Numbered from the stretch's first letter, positions 27,123-36,318 are shown. The stretch is 64,000 nt of DNA from Sporosarcina sp. FSL W8-0480 (GCF_037963765.1 NZ_CP150166.1:2487501-2551500), one strand, 5' to 3'. Notes: generated from the letters alone by a model not told the origin. Program-made: numbers and translations.

Positions 27123-27195
27123 TGGTAAACTATTTTCATTTGCTGGTACAATTCTTGTCGTTTGTTGGTAAAATACATGGCAAGGGTGGTACATT
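27123..27195 (+). repeat. Degenerate periodic array, TGGTA word, plus orientation
   Basis: TGGTA starts at 27123, 27144, 27166 and 27187 (spacing 21, 22, 21). With the array at 26785-26850 it forms an inverted pair around the hairpin at 26930-27035. Confidence 0.55.
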
Positions 27196-27328
27196 TCATA
27201 GGCTGAATCAGAAAAGGTGTTCGCGGGGGAGAAACACGGGATTCATTCCTGGAAATCGGATGCTCTTGGGCAATATATTTAACAATAGAAATTGAATACG
27301 GTTGATAATGTTTGACCTGATTGACAGC

Positions 27329-27362
27329 AAAGCGCTCTATCCTAATTAGGATAGAGCGCTTT
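27329..27362. terminator. Perfect 34-bp palindrome, likely bidirectional terminator
   Basis: AAAGCGCTCTATCCTAA is followed at once by its exact reverse complement, with no loop bases, then TTTATT. A T-flanked stem on both strands fits a two-way terminator, although the lack of a loop is unusual. Confidence 0.6.
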
Positions 27363-27679
27363 ATTCATCAAATTTTGTTAGTACTTGTTGAAAACCAATT
27401 AAGTTGAATTTCTTGAGGAAGTTTAAGAATGGAAAAAATACGAGTGTGTAATTTCTTAAAAAATATCAGCTTTTTAAGGTAGAAGCGGCCAAAATGCTGA
27501 AATTCAATCATTTTGGTTTAAAAGAGGGTACTAAATAACCTCTTTTAATAATTATATATATTACTTTGCTACTAACTTGAATATTTAAAATCTATTTGCA
27601 GTGAGATATAGTATAATAGTTCATAATAATCTTAACACTTGTAATAGAAGCTTTAATAATTCTTATAGGAGGAGTTAAT

Positions 27680-28045
27680 TTGAGTGTAAAACACTATAAA
27701 CTAATTATTTTTTTCCTGGCGATGATAATTATCCTTTTACCAATAGTGGATTATTATTTATTTAAGCCTAGAGACTCCTTGGAGTTACACCAAGCATTGG
27801 CATTTTCGGGCACTTTCGAAAAGGCAGGAAAACTTATGTTAGATGGAAATCAGTCAAATCTTTCAATTGAGGATTATAATACTATAAGTGAACGGCAAGC
27901 TGTTTATGGTATCTATCAATATACTTTATTGGAATACGGTAATAAGACTTTCTTAATTGAAACAACGCCAGGAGGCAAGAAACTGGAAATTATTCGAGTA
28001 ACTGAATTGCCCGAAGAAGTTTCTGATTTTTTGATAAAAGATTAA
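27680..28045 (+). CDS. Small membrane-anchored protein, unknown
   Basis: A 121-residue protein with one N-terminal hydrophobic helix (LIIFFLAMIIILLPIVDYYLF) and an outside domain of about 90 residues rich in charged residues. AGGAGG lies 7 nt before the TTG start, which is good evidence of translation. I do not recognise the family. It is monocistronic and lies between the recombinase block and decayed secreted-protein genes, so it is probably island cargo. Confidence 0.65.
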   Translation: MSVKHYKLIIFFLAMIIILLPIVDYYLFKPRDSLELHQALAFSGTFEKAGKLMLDGNQSNLSIEDYNTISERQAVYGIYQYTLLEYGNKTFLIETTPGGKKLEIIRVTELPEEVSDFLIKD

Positions 28046-28272
28046 AAATGTAGTCTTAAGATTTCAATAAAAAGAGACTGGGACATAACTATTCTCAAAA
28101 TAGGAACCCTTACCTGTCGTTCGGGATTTTTATTAGATTCACGACAATTAACGGGAGGTCCATTTAGAACACGTGTCTAATAATTGGAGTGCAGTTCATA
28201 CCAAGTCACTTAACATCATGGTTATTCTCTATTTCAGACGTGTTCAAGTAATTAGAATGGGGCATATCAAGA

Positions 28273-29051
28273 TTAAAAACCAGCTGCTTTTCGAATTCCT
28301 ATATTAAGAATGTCATATTCCGGTAAATGTGTACTTGAATACTTATTTGATCTAAGCTCTTTTCCGTTTCTCTGATTATAATAGATAACGCTTATTATCT
28401 GATGGGAATGGCGATGAACATTATATCCATCCACTTGTACCAAATAATTATAATGTGACTTATCAGCTTCGTACCAACCAGCAAGCGGGGCAGTAGTATT
28501 GGCACCAGAAAAACCAACCCCAAGGGAAACAAGAAGTGTAGCAACAACGACAATAACTGCGTCATAAACTACAGCAATTGCTGTACCAATTACTGACAAA
28601 GCAGTATCCGCTAAAAAATCGAATGCATAATAATTTATTCTATCCGTAATGATTTCCCGATATAGATGGCCAGTTAATTTCCAACCGTCGTGATACATAG
28701 ATTGAACCCACGTCATACCTCCTGGGATTGAATTTATAGTCATATCATCCGGTGTCAATACTTCTTGAACCGATTCAACCTGTTGTATCAAATCGTTTGC
28801 ATTATATGTTTTAACCTCTTTAACTTGTCCCATACTGTCTTTAGAAGAGGCTGAGAATTTTGAATCAGTGTCTAATATATAGTTAGTGATTACTGATGAA
28901 TACTCATTTCCTTCTTTTTTTTCTGACGGAGTAGTCTGTAACCTCTCCATTAACATAAGTGATAACCTTTAATTCCAAATCATTCACCTGATACTCAAGT
29001 TCGATCTTATTGCCTTCTTCATCAAAAAAAACTTCCCTAGTGTTTTCTCAC
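28273..29051 (-). pseudogene. Secreted/membrane protein gene broken by frameshift and 5' loss
   Basis: The main frame (28273-28956) encodes 227 residues with a hydrophobic stretch (DAVIVVVATLLVSLGVGFSG) and a His-rich tail (NVHRHSHQIISVIYY). Upstream, another frame reads smoothly through REVFFDEEGNKIELEYQ and VITYVNGEVTDYSV, then hits an A8 run (T8 at 28915-28922), where a one-base shift would join it to EGNEYSSVITNY. The upstream part itself ends at an in-frame stop near 29051. I call it a decayed gene. A sequencing error or a slippage switch at A8 could explain the shift but not the 5' loss. The family is not recognised. Confidence 0.6.
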
Positions 29052-29502
29052 AACAATTGCCGTGTCAGTAAAGATCGGCATCTTTGCACCGGCCACCCTG
29101 AGGTAGTGGTTAGCCACCAACAATTTGAATCAAGTAAGAGATGCATCCATTTCAAATGGGGTCACTAGAACGTCTTGATATACATTTGTAATTAACATTT
29201 TGTGTGTAAATTTTCCGATATCAATCGCAACAAATAGAAGCCATCGTTTTCACTTCTCTTTTTGGAGTTGGATAATAAAAGTTCTTTGGTTGGAACTTTT
29301 GGTATGCCCTGAAACGATTGTTTTGTGCATTCATGGGGTTATATTACATAAAGGATTCTAGGACAATATAGAATTTAACGAGAACTCTGTACTCGCAATA
29401 ATTTGTTGAAAACTGTTGTTTCTAGTTTAACGTTACAAGTGTGCAGTCATATATCAATTCATTTCTTCCGCATCCTCGAAAATATTATTTTTTTGTACAT
29501 TA
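29052..29502. other. No gene seen
   Basis: Short frames only. It contains small inverted repeats such as AAAGATCGGCATCTTT near 29066 and GGTAGTGGTTAGCCACC near 29102. Confidence 0.4.
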
Positions 29503-29539
29503 AAACAGCCCTTTTCAATGTTGAAGAAAAGGGCTGTTT
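29503..29539. terminator. Bidirectional terminator
   Basis: AAACAGCCCTTTTC (29503-29516) pairs perfectly with GAAAAGGGCTGTTT (29526-29539), with T-rich flanks on either strand. Confidence 0.85.
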
Positions 29540-29610
29540 ATGCGACTCAGAATATAATGCTCTACTCCTAGTCTCGTGTTCAACGTAGATTGCAAAGGAG
29601 GCAAATTGAC

Positions 29611-29784
29611 TCAAGACTTTTTATTAATCTTATCGAGAATAACGATTTGCAATCCTAAGATTAATCCAATAGGAACGGCCAGACTGAAAAATGGTCCTAA
29701 GTCTTCCTTGAATATATTAACAAATATTAAAAATATAACTAAACAACCAACCATGCCTGATAGTAACTGAATTATCATTCTCAT
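29611..29784 (-). CDS. 57-residue two-helix membrane protein
   Basis: A frame with two clear membrane helices (LLSGMVGCLVIFLIFVNIF and FFSLAVPIGLILGLQIVIL), separated by KEDLGP and ending DKINKKS. This is the usual positive-inside pattern of small Bacillus membrane proteins. The ribosome site is weak. Function unknown. Confidence 0.5.
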   Translation of the reverse strand: MRMIIQLLSGMVGCLVIFLIFVNIFKEDLGPFFSLAVPIGLILGLQIVILDKINKKS

Positions 29785-29810
29785 TTATTACACCATTCTT
29801 TCAAATAATC

Positions 29811-30306
29811 TTAGTAATCGAATAGTATCATAGGTGAAGTTGCTTTAGTAGTTGTAGTTACACCGCCGACAGATATTGAACCCGTTTTAATACCAATACT
29901 AGGTGAAATAGAAAGCGCTATTGTAAGATGATCATAATGTCCGTAAGCGTTTGCCCTAATGTCTTGTGAGTTCCCTTTTTGTACTTCAAATGAAAGGTAG
30001 CCCTGTTGATCCAATGGAGACCCGTTCGAAGCGATCCATGTTAAATCAAAATATGCAGCAGCTCCTTGAGCATTGTTCTGTATAGACTTTGCATCCCGAT
30101 ATTTTGTACCTTGCCCGTCAACGTAACTATACTTAAATTTTTGTGTGCCTGGAACCTTAACTGCACTTGCAGAGTGTGTAAGACCTAGTACATCTGAAAA
30201 TGCAACGTTTGGTGGTCTTAACCATAAAAAAGAGTTCTTTAAAAATGTATTACCATTGCTCAGTTTAGCGGATGTAATGGTTAAACTAATCCAAGTAGCA
30301 ATTAAC
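29811..30306 (-). pseudogene. Secreted protein fragment lacking a start
   Basis: A stop-free frame of about 165 codons that begins with a signal-peptide-like stretch (LIATWISLTITSA), then SNGNTFLKNSFLWLRPPNVAF, FKYSYVDGQGTKYRDA and a beta-rich, threonine-rich end (GSISVGGVTTTTKATS). It has no ATG, GTG or TTG before the middle. In-frame TAA and TAG lie just upstream, while an ATG in another frame is one base out of register. A single indel has probably broken it. A short version starting at the TTG at 30014 is unlikely. Confidence 0.5.
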
Positions 30307-30575
30307 TATTAGCAATAGCATGTCACAAACTACAAACGCTATTCCTCTTTTTTCTTCTTCATGTTTAAAGAAGTTAGATAGGATTAGCCTCACAAATAGA
30401 ATGACTAGCATGAGACTTGTAAAATCTACCATATCCGCTGTAAAGTTACGATCAAAGTCTATTGATATTGTCCTTTCGAATTTAACTTTATCATCAAAGA
30501 ATCTATGAAATTAAAGGCACTGTTTATGAAATAAGCGATACTTATTAAGCAATCGCGCCTGATTCTTGATTATGA

Positions 30576-30722
30576 TTACTGAAACAAACCAAATATCCCA
30601 ACAAACGAATACATTAGGACTGTAACAATTATCGCCCCTGCCAGTAAATAGCCAATCGACCATATAATAAATTTAAAAACGTCATATACAGCACCTGCTA
30701 AGTCATCAACAAATCTTGACAC
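30576..30722 (-). CDS. 48-residue small membrane protein
   Basis: The GTG start follows GGGAGGGG by 7 nt. The product is SRFVDDLAGAVYDVFKF and one long hydrophobic helix (IIWSIGYLLAGAIIVTVLMYSFVGIFGLF). The strong ribosome site supports it. Single-helix peptides of this kind are often toxins or membrane regulators, but nothing else here shows which. Confidence 0.6.
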   Translation of the reverse strand: MSRFVDDLAGAVYDVFKFIIWSIGYLLAGAIIVTVLMYSFVGIFGLFQ

Positions 30723-30909
30723 TAAAAGTCCCCTCCCTGCAATTGCTGAAGATTGTAATTGAAGTAAAGTATACTACACTACATTACGGGTCCCTGAATC
30801 GTGCGCTTTTTTGCACGGCTAATGTTGTGCTCTCTTTTTGCATTTTTGCTATTGACTTCGCATAGTTGGTCTAATACTGTGCGATGCACTATTCAAATTG
30901 TTGTTAGCT

Positions 30910-31449
30910 TTATAATCCGAGTCTGGCACCTACTTCAGCATACTCTATATCTTTTCTTTCTGCATTCCAATCATCCCCTGTTTGTCCGTCCCATATCGCT
31001 CCTGTTTCAACGAATTCGACAGACGTAAACAACTTCCGGGCGGCTTCGTTTACCATCCAATATGATGTAGCAACTGCATCGGCTTTTCCTTGTGGAAACG
31101 ACTTTATGTAATCAATAATTTTCATCATTGCTTGTTTGCCAAATCCTTTGCCTTGATGCTTTTTATCAATCATAAAGCGATTAATTCCATAGGTATATTT
31201 ATCTCCATATTTTTCAAGTAGAAGTGAACTTTCCGTCAGTTCGTAAAATCCAATATCGACATATCCTATGACTTCATCACTGTTGCATATAGCGAAGATC
31301 ATAGGAGGTTTTTCGTCGTTGAGTATCCTCACATAGGCTCTAGCCAAACAATATATGCTGGAATCCACATTTCCTTTCTGCTCATCTGTTATGCTTAACT
31401 TCAACACTGCGTCAAAATTATCGTGAGTAATCTTTCTTAATTCAATCAT
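30910..31449 (-). CDS. GNAT-family N-acetyltransferase
   Basis: A 179-residue protein. The acetyl-CoA site is INRFMIDKKHQGKGFGKQAMMKIIDYI (R/Q-x-x-G-x-G/A pattern) near residue 90, and YWMVNEAARKLFTSVEFVETG is the C-terminal strand-helix typical of the fold. The start (IELRKITHDNFDAVLKL) resembles spermidine/spermine acetyltransferases of the BltD type. GGGAAG precedes the ATG. The substrate is not certain. Confidence 0.88.
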   Translation of the reverse strand: MIELRKITHDNFDAVLKLSITDEQKGNVDSSIYCLARAYVRILNDEKPPMIFAICNSDEVIGYVDIGFYELTESSLLLEKYGDKYTYGINRFMIDKKHQGKGFGKQAMMKIIDYIKSFPQGKADAVATSYWMVNEAARKLFTSVEFVETGAIWDGQTGDDWNAERKDIEYAEVGARLGL

Positions 31450-31479
31450 TTTTCTTCCCTACTTCCGAAAATATAAATT

Positions 31480-31575
31480 CGCTGCATCTGCTCGTAACGC
31501 CGTTCCCGTCCCCAAGGGCAAGGGCGAAGCGCAGCGCTGACAGGCGGGCGCGTCCTGTCCGGCTTACTTCACAAT
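31480..31575. repeat. GC-rich hairpin-bearing remnant
   Basis: A sharply GC-rich patch in AT-rich surroundings, with GACAGG/CCTGTC flanking CGGGCGCGT and AGCGCAGCGCT. It looks like the remains of a dispersed repeat. Confidence 0.35.
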
Positions 31576-31597
31576 TGCGTCGTTTTGAAAAATGAAA

Positions 31598-31879
31598 TCA
31601 ACTATTTCCCCCCTTCTTCAAATCATCTACATATTGCATTCCTTCCAGCATGGAAAGCCCCAGTGTTTTTCGTGCTATTTTTTCCGCCTTGATAGCCTCT
31701 CCTTGGCTAATTAATTTCCTTAATTCATCATTTATCGGGTTTTCCGGGACGCCGTTTTGTTTGGACAATTGCGTAAGGATGTATTTTATCCCTGTAACAC
31801 GGCGATTGATTTTCCAAACGATGACTATTAACCAAAGAATAGCGATGAAAAATAGTATCTCAATCACGTTAATTTCCAT
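31598..31879 (-). CDS. Small membrane protein with L7/L12-like tail
   Basis: A 93-residue protein with one N-terminal helix (IEILFFIAILWLIVIVW). The cytoplasmic tail LISQGEAIKAEKIARKTLGLSMLEGMQYVDDL resembles the C-terminal domain of ribosomal protein L7/L12 (pattern: G-x-x-I-x-A-x-K-x-x-R-x-x-x-G-L-x-L-x-E-x-x-x-Y-V-D). AAAGGGGAT precedes the ATG. Proteins of this build are common in Bacillales and have no agreed function. Confidence 0.65.
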   Translation of the reverse strand: MEINVIEILFFIAILWLIVIVWKINRRVTGIKYILTQLSKQNGVPENPINDELRKLISQGEAIKAEKIARKTLGLSMLEGMQYVDDLKKGGNS

Positions 31880-31923
31880 TTCATATCCCCTTTCCCCATC
31901 TTTTCTTTTAAAATGTCTGCTAC

Positions 31924-32334
31924 TTAAATAACGGATATAGCTTTAATTCTTTTACATCCCCAGCTGCAGAGTCCAAAAATTAGTCCTGATGTTATAAAAA
32001 AAGAGTGAAATAACATTGCTTCCGGGGAAAATGGGTTCACGCTTCCAAAAGATAATGTTATAAAAAATGTCGGTATAAAAAATACAAGAATACATCCAAT
32101 AGGATAGAGTAATCCTATTATTTTTGTGCACCTTTTATCAATAAAGTAGATAATCCCTAAATAAATTGGAGTTGCAACTAAAAAGAATGCAATGCCACCC
32201 CAAAATAAAACGGCTTTCATGTCACCACCACTCATTGATTGGTCCCAAACAATTTTTAATGTCAGGATATAAGAGAAAAAACCTCCAATAAAAGACAATA
32301 ACGGGGTGACTACATAAAAGTATAAATTCACCAT
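31924..32334 (-). CDS. Four-helix membrane protein, unknown
   Basis: About 136 residues with four hydrophobic segments (FYVVTPLLSFIGGFFSYIL, AVLFWGGIAFFLVATPIYLGIIYFI, IIGLLYPIGCILVFFIPTFFI, LFHSFFITSGLIFGLCSWG). GGGAGGG lies 4 nt before the ATG at 32334; a longer TTG frame has no ribosome site. I do not recognise the family. Confidence 0.6.
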   Translation of the reverse strand: MVNLYFYVVTPLLSFIGGFFSYILTLKIVWDQSMSGGDMKAVLFWGGIAFFLVATPIYLGIIYFIDKRCTKIIGLLYPIGCILVFFIPTFFITLSFGSVNPFSPEAMLFHSFFITSGLIFGLCSWGCKRIKAISVI

Positions 32335-32574
32335 TCTACCCTCCCTAATTTTATTACGCAATTCGCTTCTAATAGGGTTCAATTATCCTTATAATTAATC
32401 TGCCAATCTTGCTCAATGTTATACAGGCCACCTCGAAAAGCACTTTTCGTTTATTTTACCACAAAAACTCTCGAACCCTTCTAAATTATCATTTTATTAT
32501 ATCTATTCTCTTTTTACGGTGTTTGTTCTCCAGGGGGACAGAAATCCAAGTTAAGAATTGATGTGAATTTCCCA

Positions 32575-32603
32575 ACGAAAAAAGGCGGCGATTGCCACCT
32601 CTT
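32575..32603 (-). terminator. Terminator of the sigma/anti-sigma operon
   Basis: On the minus strand AAAGAGGTGGC pairs imperfectly with GCCGCCTTTTTT. It lies 106 bp beyond the anti-sigma gene. Confidence 0.55.
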
Positions 32604-32708
32604 TAAATTATATTGTCCCACAATCGTACCTGTTAGTTGAAGACTGGTTTCTTGATCCTTGTGTAGCTTTTTCAACAAAGAACTTGTAAGACCATCATCT
32701 TAATTATG

Positions 32709-33464
32709 TTAATTAAGCTTCAACGAAATTGAATTTACTTCTTTACTATCTCCATCTTGCGTTACAAGAATGTCTTGTTGTTCAGAGGTCCCATCTGTAT
32801 ATGTTACTTTTACATTAATGATTACGTCTTCAGCTATTACATTATTGCCATCGTGAGGAATTGCAAGTGTATATTTATAGTTTTCCTGTTCATTATAGAT
32901 AACTGTGTAGGTATTCCCAATTTCCTTTATACCTTCGTAAATATCCGAACCAGGTTCTCTACCAATGATATAGATCTTTTCTGCTTCTAACCATTCTCTA
33001 TCTACATACTTTTCATATGTAAATTTAACATCCTCTATAAATTTACCATCGCTCATTGTATAAGTAATTGAGTCAATCTGTTCTCCAGCTATTTTGAGCA
33101 TCACATCTGTAAAAATCAAATTAACCCCACCACCACTTGTACTTACAAGACCAAATCTAACTCCTGTTGCTAATTCAATAGCAGCTTTTTCTGATGTTAT
33201 CGGTGTATTCAGTTGATCCTCATTATCGCTCAATGCATAGGCAGTAATTGTAAAATTTGCAACTTGGAGTTCTCCATTCTTATTAAAGTATGGAACTCCC
33301 AACATAATAACCAATAGGATTGCAAATGCACTCGCTATCGGAATCCACCTTTTAAAAAGTACTTGTCCCGATTTTCTCCTTCCTATATTCTCTTTCAAAC
33401 GTTCTTCCATGGCTTTCGACATTTCAATAGAGGTAACCGCATCTTTGATCTTCTCAAAGTCCAT
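32709..33464 (-). CDS. Membrane-bound anti-sigma-like protein
   Basis: A protein of about 251 residues. Residues 1-35 are cytoplasmic and charged, one helix follows (WIPIASAFAILLVIMLGVPYF), and then a beta-rich extracellular domain of about 195 residues. This is the layout of anti-sigma factors encoded next to ECF sigma genes. It overlaps the end of the sigma gene, and AGGAGA lies 6 nt before the ATG at 33464, so the two are co-translated. It should hold the sigma factor at the membrane until an outside signal arrives. The outer domain (DUF4179-like in layout) was not matched firmly. Confidence 0.7.
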   Translation of the reverse strand: MDFEKIKDAVTSIEMSKAMEERLKENIGRRKSGQVLFKRWIPIASAFAILLVIMLGVPYFNKNGELQVANFTITAYALSDNEDQLNTPITSEKAAIELATGVRFGLVSTSGGGVNLIFTDVMLKIAGEQIDSITYTMSDGKFIEDVKFTYEKYVDREWLEAEKIYIIGREPGSDIYEGIKEIGNTYTVIYNEQENYKYTLAIPHDGNNVIAEDVIINVKVTYTDGTSEQQDILVTQDGDSKEVNSISLKLN

Positions 33465-33957
33465 ATTCATTCTCCTTTCGATATCTTTCTCGAAGAATCT
33501 CTCTACCCCGTTGTAACCGCTTTTTCACAGCTGACGAAGTAATGGTAAGTATTTTTGCTATTTCGTCGACTTTATAACCCTCCACATAATGAAGTAACAA
33601 AACAATCTTTTCTTTAGTTGGCAATCTTATAAGCTGATCGAGTAAACCATAACTTTCCTTCCTTTTACTATAGAGTTGCAGGTCGTTGATATTCATATGC
33701 CTTCGGATTATGTTGTACCTTCTCATATTCTTACAGCGATTCGTGGCAATCGTTATCAACCATGCCTTCTCATGTTCTGCATCATTGAAAATTGGTGATT
33801 TAGTTAAATACGTAATAAAAGTGTCTTGTACAACATCCTCCGCATCTTTCTCATTGGACAATAGAACGAGACATATCCTAAACAGCATATTGCCGTATGT
33901 TTCGACAATTCGCTCAACATCTAGTTCAGTCGACCAAACTACTTGTTGCAACGTCAC
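33454..33957 (-). CDS. ECF-type RNA polymerase sigma factor
   Basis: A 167-residue protein with sigma-2 (MLFRICLVLLSNEKDAEDVVQDTFITYL, then KAWLITIATNRCKNMRR) and sigma-4 (LPTKEKIVLLLHYVEGYKVDEIAKILTITSSAVKKRLQRGREIL). It directs polymerase to a small regulon under envelope or antimicrobial stress. The GTG start follows AAAGGGG. It is co-transcribed with the anti-sigma-like gene. The region resembles sigma-V/sigma-M-type pairs but cannot be assigned to one. Confidence 0.92.
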   Translation of the reverse strand: MTLQQVVWSTELDVERIVETYGNMLFRICLVLLSNEKDAEDVVQDTFITYLTKSPIFNDAEHEKAWLITIATNRCKNMRRYNIIRRHMNINDLQLYSKRKESYGLLDQLIRLPTKEKIVLLLHYVEGYKVDEIAKILTITSSAVKKRLQRGREILRERYRKENEYGL

Positions 33958-34109
33958 TCAACCCCTTTCACTACTAACACAATTGAAGATACCAAATGGT
34001 GACATTTTATTTGAGAAAACGAATAATAATCAAAAAGTGCTTAGTTCATTGGAAAACTAAGCACTTCTCCATTATATATCTTTTATAAAACATGGAGGTT
34101 GCCTGCAAA

Positions 34110-35405
34110 TCATCCTTCCGCAATCTTGCTTTCCCTTAACATGTCCAACGCATATAAAAGATCCAAATCTTCATCAATATGCTTAGGTGTCCAAGGGATA
34201 TAATGATCAGGTCGGATCCCTTTTCCGTGCAATGGATCGTTCGGCGTCTTATGGACGCGACGGGACATCGGGTAATAGAGTGAGTACATGTCATCCCATT
34301 CTTTGATGAGCAAATCGCTGTAGTCATTGACGCCCATCGTGGCGCGTCCGATTACAGTGGTTTTGGATGACTCCATGCAGATTTCCACAAAGTATTCGGC
34401 TGCACTTGCGCAATAGACATCCGTCATCACGATTACATTCTTAGGGGAATCAGTACCTTCGAACTTTAAGGCCTCCGCCTCCAATTCATCCGAAAAGTCC
34501 ATTGTCACAAAACCTTGACCGCGATATTTTTCACACTCTTCTTCAATTGAGTCAAAGAATTTCAGTGTCTCAACATCAGTGATCTCTTTTCTTAGTTGCT
34601 GGCAGAGCTGGATGAACAGATCCGAGTTTCGATTGGTGTAATTGAATTCCTTCAACTCACCTTCCGTGCTTGGGTGTTCATCTGGCGGGAAAATGTACGG
34701 CAATAAGTTCGAAAAAGATTTTCCGTTTCCTCCACCATTCTTTCGTACGTCGATGAACAGATTTGTACATGCCTTCAGCTTTCCCTCAAGTTTCTTCACG
34801 AATTCCATAGTCTCATCAACGTTGGCGGAGCTTGGTAAAGTGATTCGTATCGTCTCGTCATCAATTTCCTCCATCGAGGGTGTTAATTTTTTGGAAACAG
34901 GTTCGTAATCTTTCAAATCGAAGGTTAATAGTTTTCCGTTCTTATCCTCTATTACAATGGATGACGATTTATTGAGAAGATATGTCCAATCCTCGCGTTC
35001 TGCACTTGTCTCCCGCAAGAAGCTTCGATCCGAATTGCTGATCGTTTCGATTTTCTGTTGATCAATCGAAACGATCTTGGAACCGGCTGGAAACCTGTCT
35101 TCCTCGCAAGTCTCCACGACATAGAGCGCATCCTCATACCTTCTTGTCCGGAAACCGCGAGTGCTCGCTTTTACGTTTTCCGACCCTTTCAGATTGAAGT
35201 ACATATGCCGATCCTGAAAAGCCATAAGATATTCGCTGACGAGATCCGTAAAAACTTTAGGTGTGATTTGCCGGCCGGCTATCAATCTTTCAATTTCTTC
35301 AAGATAATGGGCAGGGTCATCCCAGCCTCGTTTTTCCTCATATCCTGCGTAATCATGGTGTACGATATCGACAATTTCTTTAAATATTTCCATATAGCGA
35401 GTCAT
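34110..35405 (-). CDS. S41-family serine protease (Ctp-like fold)
   Basis: A 431-residue protein. The catalytic-domain signatures are NLFIDVRKNGGGNG near residue 220 and VIVMTDVYCASAAEYFVEICMES near residue 330, in which the serine is the likely nucleophile. The end, RRVHKTPNDPLHGKGIRPDHYIPWT, is also typical of S41. There is no signal peptide, so it may act in the cytoplasm. AAGGGTGAG precedes the ATG. The substrate is unknown. Confidence 0.85.
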   Translation of the reverse strand: MTRYMEIFKEIVDIVHHDYAGYEEKRGWDDPAHYLEEIERLIAGRQITPKVFTDLVSEYLMAFQDRHMYFNLKGSENVKASTRGFRTRRYEDALYVVETCEEDRFPAGSKIVSIDQQKIETISNSDRSFLRETSAEREDWTYLLNKSSSIVIEDKNGKLLTFDLKDYEPVSKKLTPSMEEIDDETIRITLPSSANVDETMEFVKKLEGKLKACTNLFIDVRKNGGGNGKSFSNLLPYIFPPDEHPSTEGELKEFNYTNRNSDLFIQLCQQLRKEITDVETLKFFDSIEEECEKYRGQGFVTMDFSDELEAEALKFEGTDSPKNVIVMTDVYCASAAEYFVEICMESSKTTVIGRATMGVNDYSDLLIKEWDDMYSLYYPMSRRVHKTPNDPLHGKGIRPDHYIPWTPKHIDEDLDLLYALDMLRESKIAEG

Positions 35406-35441
35406 TGACGCTCACCCTTTCCTTTCAATGCTATTAACCGA

Positions 35442-35627
35442 TTAGCCCCTTTTATATTCTTTCAGTTCTTCTAACCTCTGTGTTAATTCATCAATTTTCT
35501 GAAGTAGTAGTTCATCACTGTGATTTTTCTTTTTCATAAACGACACTACGGTGATGAAAAAATAAACGATAAAAACAATTATTAAAATATAGATAAGAAA
35601 AGACACCATAGAGGCAAATGCAAACAT
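35442..35627 (-). CDS. 61-residue membrane protein with coiled-coil tail
   Basis: One N-terminal helix (SFLIYILIIVFIVYFFITVVSF) followed by KKKNH and a short heptad-like tail (LLLQKIDELTQRLEELKEY). GAGGG lies 6 nt before the ATG. It may form an operon with the S41 gene 36 bp downstream. Function unknown. Confidence 0.6.
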   Translation of the reverse strand: MFAFASMVSFLIYILIIVFIVYFFITVVSFMKKKNHSDELLLQKIDELTQRLEELKEYKRG

Positions 35628-35786
35628 TTTTATCCCTCTTTCAAATAGTAGTTAATTAACTTCTTGCATGGACAATAAGTCGAGTTGGTATTTATATTCC
35701 ACTCTTTTCTCTATTCCACAAATCAACAGAGATTCCTTCTTCATGCAATGAAAAAGAACCGCCACTTAGATGATGTTCGTTTTGTA

Positions 35787-36318
35787 ATTCGAGAGCGGCG
35801 CGGGATTCTTGAGCGCGGATACGGATTCTTGAGCGCGGCGCGGGATTCTTGAGCGCGGATACGGAATCTTGAGCGCGGCGCGGGATTCTTGAGCGCGGAT
35901 GCGGAATCTTGAGCGCGGCGCAGGAATCTTGAGCGCGGATGCGGATTCTTGAGCGCGGCACGGGATTCTTTGAGCGCGGATACGGAATCTTGAGCACGGC
36001 GCGGGATTCTTGAGCACGGATACGGATTCTTGAGCGCGGCGCGGGATTCTTGAGCGCGGACACGGAATCTTGAGCGCGGAGCAGGATTCTTGAGCGCGGA
36101 TGCGGAATCTTGAGCGCGGCGCAGGAATCTTGAGCGCGGATGGAAATTCTTGAGCGCGGCGCGAGATTCTTGAGCGCGGATGCGGAATCTTGAGCGCGGC
36201 GCGGGATTCTTGAGCGCGGACACGGATTCTTGAGCGCGGATGGAAATTCTTGAGCGCGGAGCAGGATTCTTGAGCGCGGATACGGAATCTTGAGCGCGGC
36301 GCAGGATTCTTGAGCGCA
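35787..36318 (+). repeat. 20-bp TTGAGCG array with 40-bp alternation
   Basis: About 26 units of 20 bp. They alternate almost strictly between TTGAGCGCGGCGCGGGATTC-like and TTGAGCGCGGATACGGAATC-like units, giving a 40-bp higher-order period. One unit (near 35970) has an extra T. It abuts the etfA terminator. Because 20 is not a multiple of three, all minus frames stay open; none is a gene. Confidence 0.95.

Noticed and set aside
28076..28110. GAGACTGGGACATAAC as an insertion-sequence end
   Set aside because: The string recalls ends of some Firmicute elements, but no partner end or transposase was found nearby.
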